A stretch of DNA of 64,000 nucleotides. Origin: Haladaptatus sp. DYF46 (GTDB lineage: Archaea; Halobacteriota; Halobacteria; Halobacteriales; Haladaptataceae). Position numbers and translations under genes: made by a program. Of this stretch, positions 41,219-50,257 are shown one piece after another. The stretch is from assembly GCF_021083305.1 (NCBI RefSeq), contig NZ_JAJFAY010000002.1, positions 496,001 through 560,000 of the forward strand, written 5' to 3'. Numbering within the stretch: the first letter of the stretch is position 1; each line of letters opens with the position of its first letter. Under the pieces are notes generated by a model that saw nothing but the letters and a program-made list of their open reading frames with translations, was not told where the DNA came from and did no database searches.

Positions 41219-42472
41219 CTACAGCACGTCGAGGACGTCGTCCGTGTCCGCCGGAACCGGTTCGGGTTCCACGCCCGCCGCGGCCGCCGCGTCGGGGTCT
41301 TTGAGAAGATGACCCGTCGTCAGGCAGATGACGTTCTCGTCCGCCGAGATTTCGCCCGATTCGCGGAGTTTTCGAAGGCCCGCAATGCTCGCCGCGCTCG
41401 CGGGTTCGACGCCGACGCCGTCTTCCGCCAGCGCACGCTGTGCGTCGGTTATCTCCTCGTCGGTGACGGAAATCGCGGTGCCGCCCGTCTCCCGAATCGC
41501 GGGGAGCGCCTTCGGGGAGTTGACCGGATTGCCGATTCGGATTGCGGTTGCGATGGTTTCCACCTCGTCCCAGCGCCGCACCTCGTCGGCGTCGTTCTCG
41601 ACGGCTTCGACCATCGGGGCCGCGCCTTCGGCCTGCACGCCGGTGAGGACGGGAACCTCCTCGGGAGTGAGTTCCCCGGCGGCGACGAGTTCGCGGAACG
41701 CCTTGAACAGCGCGCTGGTGTTTCCGGCGTTGCCGACGGGGAGGACGATTCGGTCGGGGAGTTCCCCCGTCTGGTCGCGAAACTGCTCGATCATTTCCAG
41801 CCCGATGGTCTTCTGGCCCTCCAGTCGGAACGGGTTGAGCGAGTTGAGGAGATAGGCTTCACCACGGTTGGCGAGGTCCGAAACGATGTCGAGACAGTCG
41901 TCGAAATTGCCGTCCACTTCGAGGATTCGCGCGCCGTGGAGGCTGGCCTGTGCGACCTTTCCGGCCGCGACTTTTCCGGCGGGGAGGAGGACGAGCACCT
42001 CGGTTCCGGCCCGTGCGCCGTAGCAGGCGAGCGCCGCGCTGGTGTTTCCGGTACTCGCACAGGCGAGGCGGGAGACGCCGAGTTTCTCGGCGACCTTGAC
42101 GCCCAACGTCATCCCGCGGTCCTTGAAACTCCCCGTCGGGTTCATCCCCTCGTGTTTGACGCGGAGCGCGTTGACGCCGACTTCCGCCTCGATGGTGGGC
42201 ACCTCGTAGAGCGGGGTGTCGCCCTCCTCGATACTTATCCCGGACTCGACCGGTAGAGCGTCGGCGTAGCGCCAGACGCCGGTTCCCTCGAAATCGTCGA
42301 ACGTCGGGTGGTCGGCGTAGCGAACTTCGAGCAGGCCGTCGCAGTCGGGACAGCGGTAGCGAATCTCTTCGAACGGTGCGCCGGTCCACTCGCAGTCGAT
42401 GCAGGCCAGCCACACGCCGTCGTCAGCGTCGTCGGGCACCGGTGCCGTCGGATTCGAGAGCGTCAGGTTCAT
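41219..42472 (-). CDS. thrC: Threonine synthase
   Basis: The 417-residue PLP enzyme has an N-terminal rubredoxin-like zinc knuckle ('WLACIDCEWTGAPFEEIRYRCPDCDGLLEV'), the PLP site 'VKHEGMNPTGSFKDRGMTLGV', 'ASTGNTSAALACYGARAG' and 'LPVGNAGNTSALFKAFREL'. It converts O-phosphohomoserine to threonine. The zinc knuckle is usual in archaeal ThrC. The ATG at 42472 is chosen; the 16 upstream codons are not conserved. Confidence 0.95.
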   Translation of the reverse strand: MNLTLSNPTAPVPDDADDGVWLACIDCEWTGAPFEEIRYRCPDCDGLLEVRYADHPTFDDFEGTGVWRYADALPVESGISIEEGDTPLYEVPTIEAEVGVNALRVKHEGMNPTGSFKDRGMTLGVKVAEKLGVSRLACASTGNTSAALACYGARAGTEVLVLLPAGKVAAGKVAQASLHGARILEVDGNFDDCLDIVSDLANRGEAYLLNSLNPFRLEGQKTIGLEMIEQFRDQTGELPDRIVLPVGNAGNTSALFKAFRELVAAGELTPEEVPVLTGVQAEGAAPMVEAVENDADEVRRWDEVETIATAIRIGNPVNSPKALPAIRETGGTAISVTDEEITDAQRALAEDGVGVEPASAASIAGLRKLRESGEISADENVICLTTGHLLKDPDAAAAAGVEPEPVPADTDDVLDVL

Positions 42473-42667
42473 TGAGCGGGTGGATGGGTTCCGAGGTGAA
42501 AAAGGCGCGGACGGTGGCAACGCTGGCAGTGGCGGTCATCGTTACCGCTCCGAGGTCGAAAATTGCGATGGGATATGTTCTCCAGTGGGCTTGGTCACGA
42601 CTGCATAATTAGAAGAGAGCAATACTGGTGTTACCGTACGAAACGATTCGACGGTTCGTGGGAACCG
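42473..42667. other. Gap upstream of thrC
   Basis: The 195-base gap contains 'cataattagaag' at 42604-42615 and otherwise unremarkable sequence. No gene or repeat was seen. Confidence 0.3.
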
Positions 42668-42910
42668 CTACTCCGATTCCACTTTCCGAACCAGTCGAGA
42701 GCTTTGAATCACGCCGTACTCGTCGTCATCGAACTGGATGAGTGCGCTGTCACTGTAGTCAGTACCCGAATCCATGGGGTCGTCGCTCGGCAGCGAGAGC
42801 ACGAACTGGCCGATTTCGATGATAGTCCCTTCCTCGGTTTCGTCATCAACCGCGCTCCGTCCCCGGATTTCTACTCGGTCGCCGCGTTCGTATCCGTCCG
42901 TATTCGACAT
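42668..42910 (-). CDS. Small acidic hypothetical protein (SH3-like)
   Basis: The 80-residue protein opens 'MSNTDGYERGDRVEIRGRSAVDDETEEGTIIEIGQFVLSL' and continues 'ALIQFDDDEYGVIQSSRLVRKVE', a pattern of short strands with 'G-D-x-V' typical of small SH3-like or KOW-like barrels. No function is known. It stands alone between thrC and the CapA-like gene. Confidence 0.65.
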   Translation of the reverse strand: MSNTDGYERGDRVEIRGRSAVDDETEEGTIIEIGQFVLSLPSDDPMDSGTDYSDSALIQFDDDEYGVIQSSRLVRKVESE

Positions 42911-43132
42911 AGTAAATCCACGGTGTGAGAATGAATAGTTCTATGGGGCGATTGCTGATATAATCGTCACCGACCGGGTACGACCCCCCTTCGATGGTCG
43001 ATTTGAGTGGCCTCGTTTCCACTTGGCCGTGCTCATCACTCGACTGTTCGATTTTCGAGCCATGTCGGTATCCAAATCTGCGACCGGTTTTCCCGAGGTT
43101 CGCCAGCGACGTCGGTTGAGAAGGGAGCAACG

Positions 43133-44119
43133 TCACAACGAAAGCACGAGGTCATCGTCGTCGTCGCGCTGGAACTCGGTTCCGAATGCCGAGGAGAGCG
43201 CGTCCATCCGCTGGATGCTCCACGTTCCCGCGTAGTGTTCCGCCTCGTGGACCGCGAGGTCGTAGATTTCCGTCGGCCGGAGCAGGAGTTCGGAGAGTTC
43301 GCCGTCCGAGACGCCCACCTCGAAGAGAAAGCTCCGGTCGTTGTGGTGTTCCGAATCGGTCGCGTAATCGTCCACGAAGTCCCCCGTATCGTAGAGGACG
43401 AGGGTTTCGTCCACGACTTCGACGCCCTGAAAGACGTGTGCGCTGTGGCCGTGTACGATGTCCACGCCCTCCTCCGCCAGCCAACTGGCGAACTCCCGGA
43501 ACTCGACGATGGGTTCGGTCCGCATGTTCGGACCCCAGTGGAGCGACGCCACGAGGAGGTCCGGGTCGGCCTCTCGGGCGCGTGCGAGCGATTTGCCGAC
43601 GAGACGCACCGCCTGCGGATGGGTCACGTCGAAGTTCACGTACGCCGTCCCGACCTTGTCGGGTTTCGCCGCGAACTCCGGCGTGTTGTCGGTGAACGAG
43701 ACGAACGCGATATCGAGGCCGTCCACGGTGACGAACGCCGGAGCGGTGGCCGCCTCCAAATCGGCACCGGCACCCGAATGGGCGATTCCGGCGTCGTCGA
43801 GGTACCGAATCGTGTCGGAGAGCGCGTCGGGACCGTAGTCGAGGACGTGGTTGTTCGCCAGATTCACCCAATCGACGCCGACCGATTGGAGCGCCGGAAT
43901 CGCCCAGTCCGGGTCGGCCCGGAAGTGAAACGGGCGATACGTGTCCGTCCACGGCGTCCCGCCCGCCGAGAGACAGCATTCGAGATTGATGAACAGGCCA
44001 TCGAGCGCTCGGAGGGTGTCTTCCATGTTCCCCCAAATACCGGCGACGCTCCGCTCCTGCTGCCGTTCGTTTATCAACCGTCCAAGCATCACGTCCCCCG
44101 TAAAACCGAGTCGAGTCAT
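43133..44119 (-). CDS. CapA-type (PgsA) metallophosphatase-fold protein
   Basis: The 328-residue protein has the CapA blocks 'RLGFTGDVMLGR' (metal-binding Asp), 'LFINLECCLS' (NLE), 'WVNLANNHVLDYG' (NNH), 'DLLVASLHWGPNM' (HWG) and 'DIVHGHSAHVFQGVEV' (GHSAH). These define the metallophosphatase-like CapA family linked in bacteria to poly-gamma-glutamate or capsule synthesis. No signal peptide is seen, so a cytoplasmic role is likely here. It is separated from argF by 69 bases on the same strand. Confidence 0.9.
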   Translation of the reverse strand: MTRLGFTGDVMLGRLINERQQERSVAGIWGNMEDTLRALDGLFINLECCLSAGGTPWTDTYRPFHFRADPDWAIPALQSVGVDWVNLANNHVLDYGPDALSDTIRYLDDAGIAHSGAGADLEAATAPAFVTVDGLDIAFVSFTDNTPEFAAKPDKVGTAYVNFDVTHPQAVRLVGKSLARAREADPDLLVASLHWGPNMRTEPIVEFREFASWLAEEGVDIVHGHSAHVFQGVEVVDETLVLYDTGDFVDDYATDSEHHNDRSFLFEVGVSDGELSELLLRPTEIYDLAVHEAEHYAGTWSIQRMDALSSAFGTEFQRDDDDDLVLSL

Positions 44120-44188
44120 ACTATTTCCCCCAATACACTTGGCCTGACACAGGCAAAAGGCTACTCGCTCATCTGGCGGGAGACTGTC

Positions 44189-45082
44189 TCACGGTTTTTC
44201 GGCGAGGAAGGCGAGGAGCGCCTTCTGCGCGTGAAGCCGGTTTTCGGCTTGATCCCACGACAGCGAGCGGTCGCTTTCGAGGACGGTTCCGGTTATCTCC
44301 TCGCCGCGGTGGGCGGGCAGACAGTGCATGACCGGCATCGAGTCGGGGAGCAGGTCCTCGTTCAGTTGGAAACCGTCGAACGCGGCCAGTTTCGACTCGC
44401 GTTCGTCCTCCTCGCCCATGCTGACCCACACGTCCGTGTAAACCACGTCCGCCTCCGCGACCGCCGCGTCCGGGTCGTTCGTCACCGCGGGCTTCGGGCC
44501 GCGGTCGGCCGCCGTCGAAATGGCGTCGGGAGAGGGTTCGTACCCATCGGGCGTCGCAATCGTCAGGTCGAGACCGACCGTCGATGCCGCGATGGCGAAG
44601 GAGTTGACGACGTTGTTCCCGTCGCCGACCCACGCGACCGAGAGGTCCTCGAACCCGCCGAAGTGCTCCTGAATCGTCTGCAAGTCGGCGAGGGCCTGAC
44701 ACGGGTGAGCGATGTCCGAAAGCCCGTTGATTATCGGAATCGTCGCGTGTTCGGCCATCCCGACCAGACTCTCGTGTTCGAACACGCGACCCATCACGGC
44801 GTCCACGTAGCGCGAGAGCACGCGTCCCGTGTCCGAGACGGGTTCGCCGCGGTTGAGTTGGGTGTCGTTCGGCCCGAGGAAGATGGCGTGGCCGCCGAGT
44901 TCCGTCATCCCCGTCTCGAACGAGATGCGAGTCCGCGTGCTCGGCTTCTCGAACAGCATGGCGAGCGTCTGGCCGGAGAGCGCGGGCGGCGAGCCGTTTT
45001 CCTTGTACTCCGCCGCGAGGGCCAACACCTCCGCCACCTCGTCCGGTGAGAGGTCGTCCACGTCGAGGAAGTGGCGCGTCAT
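44189..45082 (-). CDS. argF: Ornithine carbamoyltransferase
   Basis: The 297-residue enzyme has 'FEKPSTRTRISFETGMTELGGHAIFLG' (STRTR carbamoyl-phosphate site), 'NGLSDIAHPCQALADLQTIQEHFG' (HPCQ-x-L-x-D) and 'MPVMHCLPAHRGEEIT' (ornithine HCLPxHRGEE motif). It makes citrulline from ornithine. It is the last gene of the leftward arg operon; its ATG overlaps the stop of argE. Confidence 0.97.
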   Translation of the reverse strand: MTRHFLDVDDLSPDEVAEVLALAAEYKENGSPPALSGQTLAMLFEKPSTRTRISFETGMTELGGHAIFLGPNDTQLNRGEPVSDTGRVLSRYVDAVMGRVFEHESLVGMAEHATIPIINGLSDIAHPCQALADLQTIQEHFGGFEDLSVAWVGDGNNVVNSFAIAASTVGLDLTIATPDGYEPSPDAISTAADRGPKPAVTNDPDAAVAEADVVYTDVWVSMGEEDERESKLAAFDGFQLNEDLLPDSMPVMHCLPAHRGEEITGTVLESDRSLSWDQAENRLHAQKALLAFLAEKP

Positions 45083-46143
45083 GCGTCCACCTCCAAGTTC
45101 TCACAAACATCAGTCAACACCGAAATCGACCTGTCGAACTCGGCCAGTTCGATGTGTTCTTCGGGGGTGTGGTCGAGCGACGAGTCGCCCGGTCCGTACG
45201 TGACGACCGGACAGTCCCACGCGTCGGCGTAGATGTTCGCGTCGCTCGTCCCCGTCTTCCGGAGCAGGGAGGGGTCGCCGCCCTCCTCGCGGATGGCGAC
45301 GCGGAACGCACGGCCCAGTTCCGTCCGCGGACTCGAAAGGGTCGGCGGAATCGGGGTGTTCCACGACACGGTTCCGGCGTCGAGTTCGGCTTCGGCGACC
45401 GACTGAATCTCTTCCGCCGTCATGCCCGAGGGGATGCGAAACTGAATTTCGACCGTCGCCTCCGTGGCGAAGCCGTCCGCGGTCAGTCCGCCGTCGAATT
45501 CGACGGGTTTTACCGTCACCGACGTCGCCGTCGAGGTTTCGGCGGCGTCGGACTCCGAGTCGAACGCCGATTCGACGGCCGTCACCCACTCCGTCGCATA
45601 CTGAATGGCGTTCGGTTCCGGACGCGAGGTGTGTACGGACTCCACTCTGACAGAGTAGGTTCCGGTCACGTAACCGCGATAGCCGAGCGTCAGGGCGTCC
45701 CAACCGCTGGGTTCGCCGTTGACGACGAATTCGGGGTCGTCCATGTCGGAAACGAGGTGGTGTGCGCCGCGCGAGTTCGTCTCCTCGCCGACGACGCCGA
45801 CGAAACTCGCACCGGTTTTCACTGCTGCCACCGCCATTGCTGCGAGCGGTCCCTTGGCGTCCACGCTTCCGCGACCGTGGAGGATTCCGTCTTCCAGTTC
45901 GACGGGGACCTCACCGGGAACGGTGTCGATGTGCGAAGTCAGGAGAATCCCGTTTCCGGGCGCACGGACGTTGCCGACGTCGTCCATCCGGACGTCGCGC
46001 CCGTTCGCTTCGAGGAAGGCGGCGAGTCGCTCGGCGCAGTCCGTTTCCTCGCCCGAAACCGAGGGCGTTTCGACCAGTTCGACCAACAAATCGTGCGCGT
46101 CGGCCCGTGATACTGAATCAGAGTCCATCATCGTTCCCATCAT
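45079..46143 (-). CDS. argE: LysK/ArgE-type carrier-protein hydrolase releasing ornithine
   Basis: The 354-residue M20-family enzyme has 'LLTSHIDTVPG' (zinc His and Asp), 'LHGRGSVDAKGPLAAM' (bridging Asp), 'GVVGEETNSRGAHHL' (catalytic Glu) and 'DHTPEEHIELAEF' (last His). It is the short LysK-like form. In this operon with LysW it most probably releases ornithine from the carrier protein. Start sites at the N-terminal Met cluster cannot be separated; the longest is given. It overlaps both neighbours. Confidence 0.9.
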   Translation of the reverse strand: MMGTMMDSDSVSRADAHDLLVELVETPSVSGEETDCAERLAAFLEANGRDVRMDDVGNVRAPGNGILLTSHIDTVPGEVPVELEDGILHGRGSVDAKGPLAAMAVAAVKTGASFVGVVGEETNSRGAHHLVSDMDDPEFVVNGEPSGWDALTLGYRGYVTGTYSVRVESVHTSRPEPNAIQYATEWVTAVESAFDSESDAAETSTATSVTVKPVEFDGGLTADGFATEATVEIQFRIPSGMTAEEIQSVAEAELDAGTVSWNTPIPPTLSSPRTELGRAFRVAIREEGGDPSLLRKTGTSDANIYADAWDCPVVTYGPGDSSLDHTPEEHIELAEFDRSISVLTDVCENLEVDA

Positions 46144-47273
46144 TCGATTTCTCCCAGCACGTCTTCGAGCGCGGCGACGACGCTGTCGATGTGGTCGACG
46201 TCGACCGTCAGTGGCGGCAACAAGCGCAGAACGCTCCGTCCCGCCGGAAGCGCCAGTATCCCGTGCGACAGCGCCAGTTCCTTGAGCAGGCGGTTCGCAC
46301 CGCGTTTCACCTCGATACCGACCAACAGGCCGTTCCCGCGGATATCGCGGACCGGCAAGTCGGCCGCTTCGAGTTCCGACCGGAGGTACTCGCCCATCTC
46401 GGCGGCGTGTTCCGACAAGTTCTCCTCCACGAGCACCGAGAGCGTCGCCTCCGCCGCCGCGCTGACGACCGGACTGCCGCTGAAGGTCGAACCGTGTGAC
46501 CCCGCGGACTCGGCTATCCAGTCGGCACAGAGCGTCGCGCCGATGGGGAGGCCGCTCGCCAACCCCTTCGCCGTCGTGAGCACGTCGGGGGTAACGCCGG
46601 CGTGTTCGCAGGCCCAGAAGGTACCCGTCCGGCCGAGTCCGGTTTGCACCTCGTCGAATATCAGGGCCGTCTCCGTGTCGGCAGTCATCTCGCGGGCGGC
46701 CTGAAGGTAGGACTTCGTGGCCGGGTTGACGCCGCCCTCGCCCTGTACGGGTTCGAGGATGACGGCCGCCGTGTCGTCGTCCATGACGTCAGCTAACTCC
46801 TCCTCGTCGCCGTAAGTGACGAACTCCACATCGTCCACGAGGGGTTCGAACGGCGCGCGGAACTTCTTCTTCCACGTCACCGACAGCGACCCCATGGTTC
46901 GGCCGTGGAAGCCGCGTTTCGCGGCGACGAGTTTCGACTTCCCCGTCGCGCTCCGGGCGAACTTCAGGGCCGCCTCGTTCGCCTCCGTTCCCGAGTTGTT
47001 GAGCCAGACGTTTCCGAGACCCTCGGGGGCGACGGCGGCTAGTTTCGCGTAGAGATCGTCGCGGGCGTCGGTGGGATACGACGCGTGGACGAACAGCAGT
47101 TCGGCGGCCTGTTCCTGGACGGCGGAAACCACGTCCGGGTGGCAGTGGCCGACCGGCGCGACCGCGTAACTCGCGCCGAAGTCGAGGTATTCCGTTCCGT
47201 CCTCCGAGTAGAGGTACGGTCCCTCGCCGCTCGCGATGCGAATCGGCTTCTCGTTGTAGACGAAACCGCTCAT
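46140..47273 (-). CDS. argD: Carrier-bound acetylornithine-type aminotransferase (ArgD/LysJ)
   Basis: The 377-residue class-III PLP aminotransferase has 'YLDFGASYAVAPVGHCHPDVVSAVQEQA', 'LNNSGTEANEAALKFAR', 'GRTMGSLSVTWKKKFR', 'LIFDEVQTGLGRTGTFWACEH' and 'PDVLTTAKGLASGLPIGATL' with the PLP lysine. It transfers the amino group to the carrier-bound glutamate semialdehyde. Start and stop overlap the neighbours by four bases each. Confidence 0.95.
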   Translation of the reverse strand: MSGFVYNEKPIRIASGEGPYLYSEDGTEYLDFGASYAVAPVGHCHPDVVSAVQEQAAELLFVHASYPTDARDDLYAKLAAVAPEGLGNVWLNNSGTEANEAALKFARSATGKSKLVAAKRGFHGRTMGSLSVTWKKKFRAPFEPLVDDVEFVTYGDEEELADVMDDDTAAVILEPVQGEGGVNPATKSYLQAAREMTADTETALIFDEVQTGLGRTGTFWACEHAGVTPDVLTTAKGLASGLPIGATLCADWIAESAGSHGSTFSGSPVVSAAAEATLSVLVEENLSEHAAEMGEYLRSELEAADLPVRDIRGNGLLVGIEVKRGANRLLKELALSHGILALPAGRSVLRLLPPLTVDVDHIDSVVAALEDVLGEIE

Positions 47274-48211
47274 GACGACACCCCCAGCGAGGCGGGCGTG
47301 AAGCGCGTTCCGTGTCCCTTCCGCGCCGCCGTAATCGGGTCGTGATTGTTCGCGTCCGCGACGACGACCGATTCCGCGCCGCCTTCGAGGGCTTCCGTCG
47401 CGGCCATGACTTTCTTCGTCATGAACCCTTCGGCGGCCGATTTCGCGGTTTCCATCTCCGCCGGACTGCCCACCCGTTCGATGAGCGTCGTCTCGTCGTC
47501 GGGGTCTTCGAGGAGGCCCGGCACGTCCGTCAGCACGACGAGTTCGCCGCCGAGTGCGCCGGCGATGGCCGCCGCCGCACGGTCGGCGTCCGCGTTGACC
47601 GGCGTTCCGTCGTCGGCCAGCATCGGAACCGTCACGACGGGCGTGTAACCGCCCGCGAGGAGCGTTTCGAGGAGGTCGGCGTTCACGTCCTCGATCTTGC
47701 CGGAGTGGTCGCCGCGGCGTATCTTCTTCTTCCCGTTCTCGACCACTCTGACGGCCGACTTGCGCGGGCCGGTCAGGAGCGCGCCGTCGACGCCCGAGAG
47801 GCCGATGGCGCGGACGCCTTCGTTCTGCAGGTTCGCCGTCAACTCGGTGTTGAGTTTGCCGGGCATCACCATCTCGAAGACCTCCATCGCTTTCTCGTCG
47901 GTGAACCTGCCCATGACGCCGCTGGTGGATTCGACGTACTCGGGTTCCTCGCCGAGCGCGTGGAGCGTGTCGTCCACCGCCGTCGAACCGCCGTGGACGA
48001 CCACGACGTCCTGTCCGTTGGCGGTGAGGTGCGCAACGTCCGCCAGCGCGCCGTCCGGGTCGACCGCTCGTGCGCCGCCGATTTTGACGACGACCGGTGC
48101 GGGTTCGTCCTCGATGATTCCGCCGTCCGCTCGGAGGCCGTCGTCGTTGTCGTTGTCGATCAGGTGGTCGTGTGCGGCCAGCAACTCGTCGCGGCTGTAG
48201 TGGTCGTTCAT
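47270..48211 (-). CDS. argB: Carrier-bound glutamate kinase (ArgB/LysZ)
   Basis: The 313-residue amino-acid kinase has 'VVVKIGGARAVD', 'VVVVHGGSTAVDDTLHALG', 'VRAIGLSGVDGALLTGPRK' and 'VNADADRAAAAIAGALGGELVVLTDVPGLLEDP'. It phosphorylates glutamate held on the LysW-type carrier. About 36 Asp/Asn-rich residues precede the catalytic domain, longer than in most relatives, so a later start is conceivable but no suitable codon with good context was seen. It overlaps argD and argC. Confidence 0.93.
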   Translation of the reverse strand: MNDHYSRDELLAAHDHLIDNDNDDGLRADGGIIEDEPAPVVVKIGGARAVDPDGALADVAHLTANGQDVVVVHGGSTAVDDTLHALGEEPEYVESTSGVMGRFTDEKAMEVFEMVMPGKLNTELTANLQNEGVRAIGLSGVDGALLTGPRKSAVRVVENGKKKIRRGDHSGKIEDVNADLLETLLAGGYTPVVTVPMLADDGTPVNADADRAAAAIAGALGGELVVLTDVPGLLEDPDDETTLIERVGSPAEMETAKSAAEGFMTKKVMAATEALEGGAESVVVADANNHDPITAARKGHGTRFTPASLGVSS

Positions 48212-49338
48212 GGGCTTCCCACGGGATGCAGTCCCTCGAATTCCAGTCCGGCCGTTTCCTCCACTCCCAGCGCGAGGTTGGCGGCGTGGACTGCCTGCCC
48301 CGCCGACCCTTTCATCAGGTTGTCGATGGCGCTGAAGACGACGATACGTTCGTTGCTTGGGTCGAGTTCGAACCCGACTTCGGCGTAGTTCGTTCCGGCG
48401 ACGGCCTTGGGTTCCGGGTAGCGATAGACGCCGCTTCCGCCGGCGACGAGGCGGACGAAGGGTTCGTCCTCGTAGGCTCCCCGGTAGGCTTTCCAGAGGT
48501 CGCCCTTCGAGACGGGCGAATCCGGAACACCGGAAGACGAATCTTCCGAGCCCCCACTCGCGCCGCTCGTGGGGAACACGTGACACGTCGCGGCCGCTCC
48601 GCGAACCATGTCCACGGCGTGAGCGGTGAACGACACGCTCGTCCCCAGAATGCCCTCGATTTCGGCCTCGTGGCGGTGGCCCGTCGGCGCGTAGGGGCGA
48701 ACGATGCCCGAGCGCTCGACGTGGCTGCTCGCCTTGCTCGGCGATGCACCGCCCTCCGAGGACCCGACCTTCACGTCCACGACTATCTGCTCGTCGCCGG
48801 AGAGGATTCCGGCGTCGAACAGCGGCGAGAGGCCGAGGAGCGTCGCGGTGGCGTTACAGCCACCCGCGGCGATGAGGTCCGCGCCGGGCAGTTCCTCGCG
48901 GGTGAGTTCCGGCAGGGCGTAGACGGCGTCGTCCAGATACTCGGGACAGGTGTGGCCGTCGTACCACTCGTCGTACTCGGCTTCCGTGTCGAGGCGGAAG
49001 TCCGCGCTCAAATCGACCACGGTGTCGGCGGCCTCGCGGAACGAGTCGATGTGTTCCATCGAAACGCCGTGGGGCGTCGCCGCGAACAGCACGTCCACCG
49101 ATTCGAGGTCCGACGGCTCCGAAAAGCGCAGGTCGAGTCCGCGCAGGTTCGGGTGAACCGACCCGAGCGTCTTGTTCGCGTACTCCCTGCTCGTCGCCTG
49201 TGTCACCTCGAAGTTCGGATGGCCCGCGAGCAGGCGGAGCAGTTCCCCGCCGGTGAACCCGCTGGCCCCGATGACGGTCGCAGAGAGCGTTTCGCCGCCC
49301 GCGTTCTCCGTCCCCTCTGCGTCGGTCGTGGCGGCCAT
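48208..49338 (-). CDS. argC: Carrier-bound gamma-glutamyl phosphate reductase (ArgC/LysY)
   Basis: The 376-residue enzyme has 'ATVIGASGFTGGELLRLLAGHP' (NADP-binding GASGxxG), 'LIAAGGCNATATLLGLSPL' (catalytic Cys) and 'EIEGILGTSVSFTAHAVDMVRG' with the catalytic His region. A Ser/Gly/Asp-rich insert of about 20 residues ('SGASGGSEDSSSGVPDSPV') sits in a surface loop before 'KGDLWKAYRGAYEDEPF'. It reduces the carrier-bound acyl phosphate to the semialdehyde. Its start overlaps the argX stop by one base. Confidence 0.94.
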   Translation of the reverse strand: MAATTDAEGTENAGGETLSATVIGASGFTGGELLRLLAGHPNFEVTQATSREYANKTLGSVHPNLRGLDLRFSEPSDLESVDVLFAATPHGVSMEHIDSFREAADTVVDLSADFRLDTEAEYDEWYDGHTCPEYLDDAVYALPELTREELPGADLIAAGGCNATATLLGLSPLFDAGILSGDEQIVVDVKVGSSEGGASPSKASSHVERSGIVRPYAPTGHRHEAEIEGILGTSVSFTAHAVDMVRGAAATCHVFPTSGASGGSEDSSSGVPDSPVSKGDLWKAYRGAYEDEPFVRLVAGGSGVYRYPEPKAVAGTNYAEVGFELDPSNERIVVFSAIDNLMKGSAGQAVHAANLALGVEETAGLEFEGLHPVGSP

Positions 49339-50198
49339 CAGGCGACCACCTCGGCGGGAACCTTCGTCTCCAGCCAATCGACCACGGCGGCAGGTACGTC
49401 CTTCTCCACCGCGTCGTTCAGCGCTTTGAACTCGACGGTGTGGTTGACCTCGTGGACGGTGTAGCCCGACTCGGTCTCCATCAGGTCAACGCCGAGGAGA
49501 CCGCCGCCGACCGCATCGCTCGCCTTCTCGACCAGCGATTTCGCGTCGGCGTCGAGTTCGAACTCGTCCGTCTCCGCGCCCTTTGCGGCGTTCGTGAGCC
49601 AGTGGTCCGAGTGACGAACCATCGCGGCGACCGGTTCGCCGTCCAGCGCGACGACGCGGATGTCGCGTTCCGGCTTGTCCACGAACTCCTGTACGTAGAA
49701 GACCTTGTGCTCGTAGTGGCCGAGCGTCGCCTTGTGTTCGAGGATGGCTTCCGCCGCGGTACGCGAGTCGATCTTCGCCATGAGGCGGCCCCACGACCCG
49801 ACGACGGGTTTGAGGACGCAGGGATAGCCGAACTCCTCGATGGCTTCCAGCGCGCTGTCGGTCGTGAACGCGACTTTCGTCTCGGGCGTCGGAACGCCTG
49901 CGCCCGCGAGCGCGAGGCTGTTTTTCGCCTTGTCGGCACACACTTCGGCCGTTTCGTGGCTGTTGACGACGGGAATCCCGTACGCCTCGCAGAACTTCGT
50001 GGCGTAGAGGCTCCTGCTCGTCGCCAGACAGCGGTCGACGACGAGGTCGAGCCCCTCGAAGGACTCCGGGGCGTCCGTCAGGTCGAACGTCACCTTACGG
50101 ACGTCGATTTTCGTCACCTCGTGCCCGCGGTCGCGCAGTTCGGCGAGCAGGAGCTTCTCGTCGAGGCGGATGCGGGAGTAGAGGATGCCGACGTTCAT
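49338..50198 (-). CDS. argX: LysW-glutamate ligase, ATP-grasp (ArgX/LysX)
   Basis: The 286-residue RimK-like ATP-grasp ligase has 'VGILYSRIRLDEKLLLAELRDRGHEV', 'FGYPCVLKPVVGSWGRLMAKI' (ATP-binding Lys), 'FYVQEFVDKPERDIRVVALDGEPVAAMVR' and 'YTVHEVNHTVEFKALND' (metal-binding Asn). It joins the amino group of glutamate (or alpha-aminoadipate) to the C-terminal Glu of the carrier. The context with argF/G/H favours glutamate. Its ATG lies inside the last hairpin of the upstream repeat array, which may affect translation. Confidence 0.94.
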   Translation of the reverse strand: MNVGILYSRIRLDEKLLLAELRDRGHEVTKIDVRKVTFDLTDAPESFEGLDLVVDRCLATSRSLYATKFCEAYGIPVVNSHETAEVCADKAKNSLALAGAGVPTPETKVAFTTDSALEAIEEFGYPCVLKPVVGSWGRLMAKIDSRTAAEAILEHKATLGHYEHKVFYVQEFVDKPERDIRVVALDGEPVAAMVRHSDHWLTNAAKGAETDEFELDADAKSLVEKASDAVGGGLLGVDLMETESGYTVHEVNHTVEFKALNDAVEKDVPAAVVDWLETKVPAEVVA

Positions 50199-50257
50199 GT
50201 GTGGCACCTCCCGTGCCGCACATGAGCCAGCAAACCCTCTGGGTTTGCGTTGTTCAT
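50195..50257 (-). other. Candidate leader frame in hairpin unit 3, overlapping argX
   Basis: A 20-codon frame starts at ATG 50257 ('MNNANPEGLLAHV...') and its TGA overlaps the argX ATG. With the preceding frame it would form a chain of ATGA-coupled reading frames from lysW to argX, a layout suited to translational coupling through the hairpins. Coding status is unproven. Confidence 0.25.

Noticed and set aside
40175..42256. 693-codon + strand frame across the MFS and thrC genes
   Set aside because: It spans two unrelated genes and has an Arg-rich start; no domain is visible.
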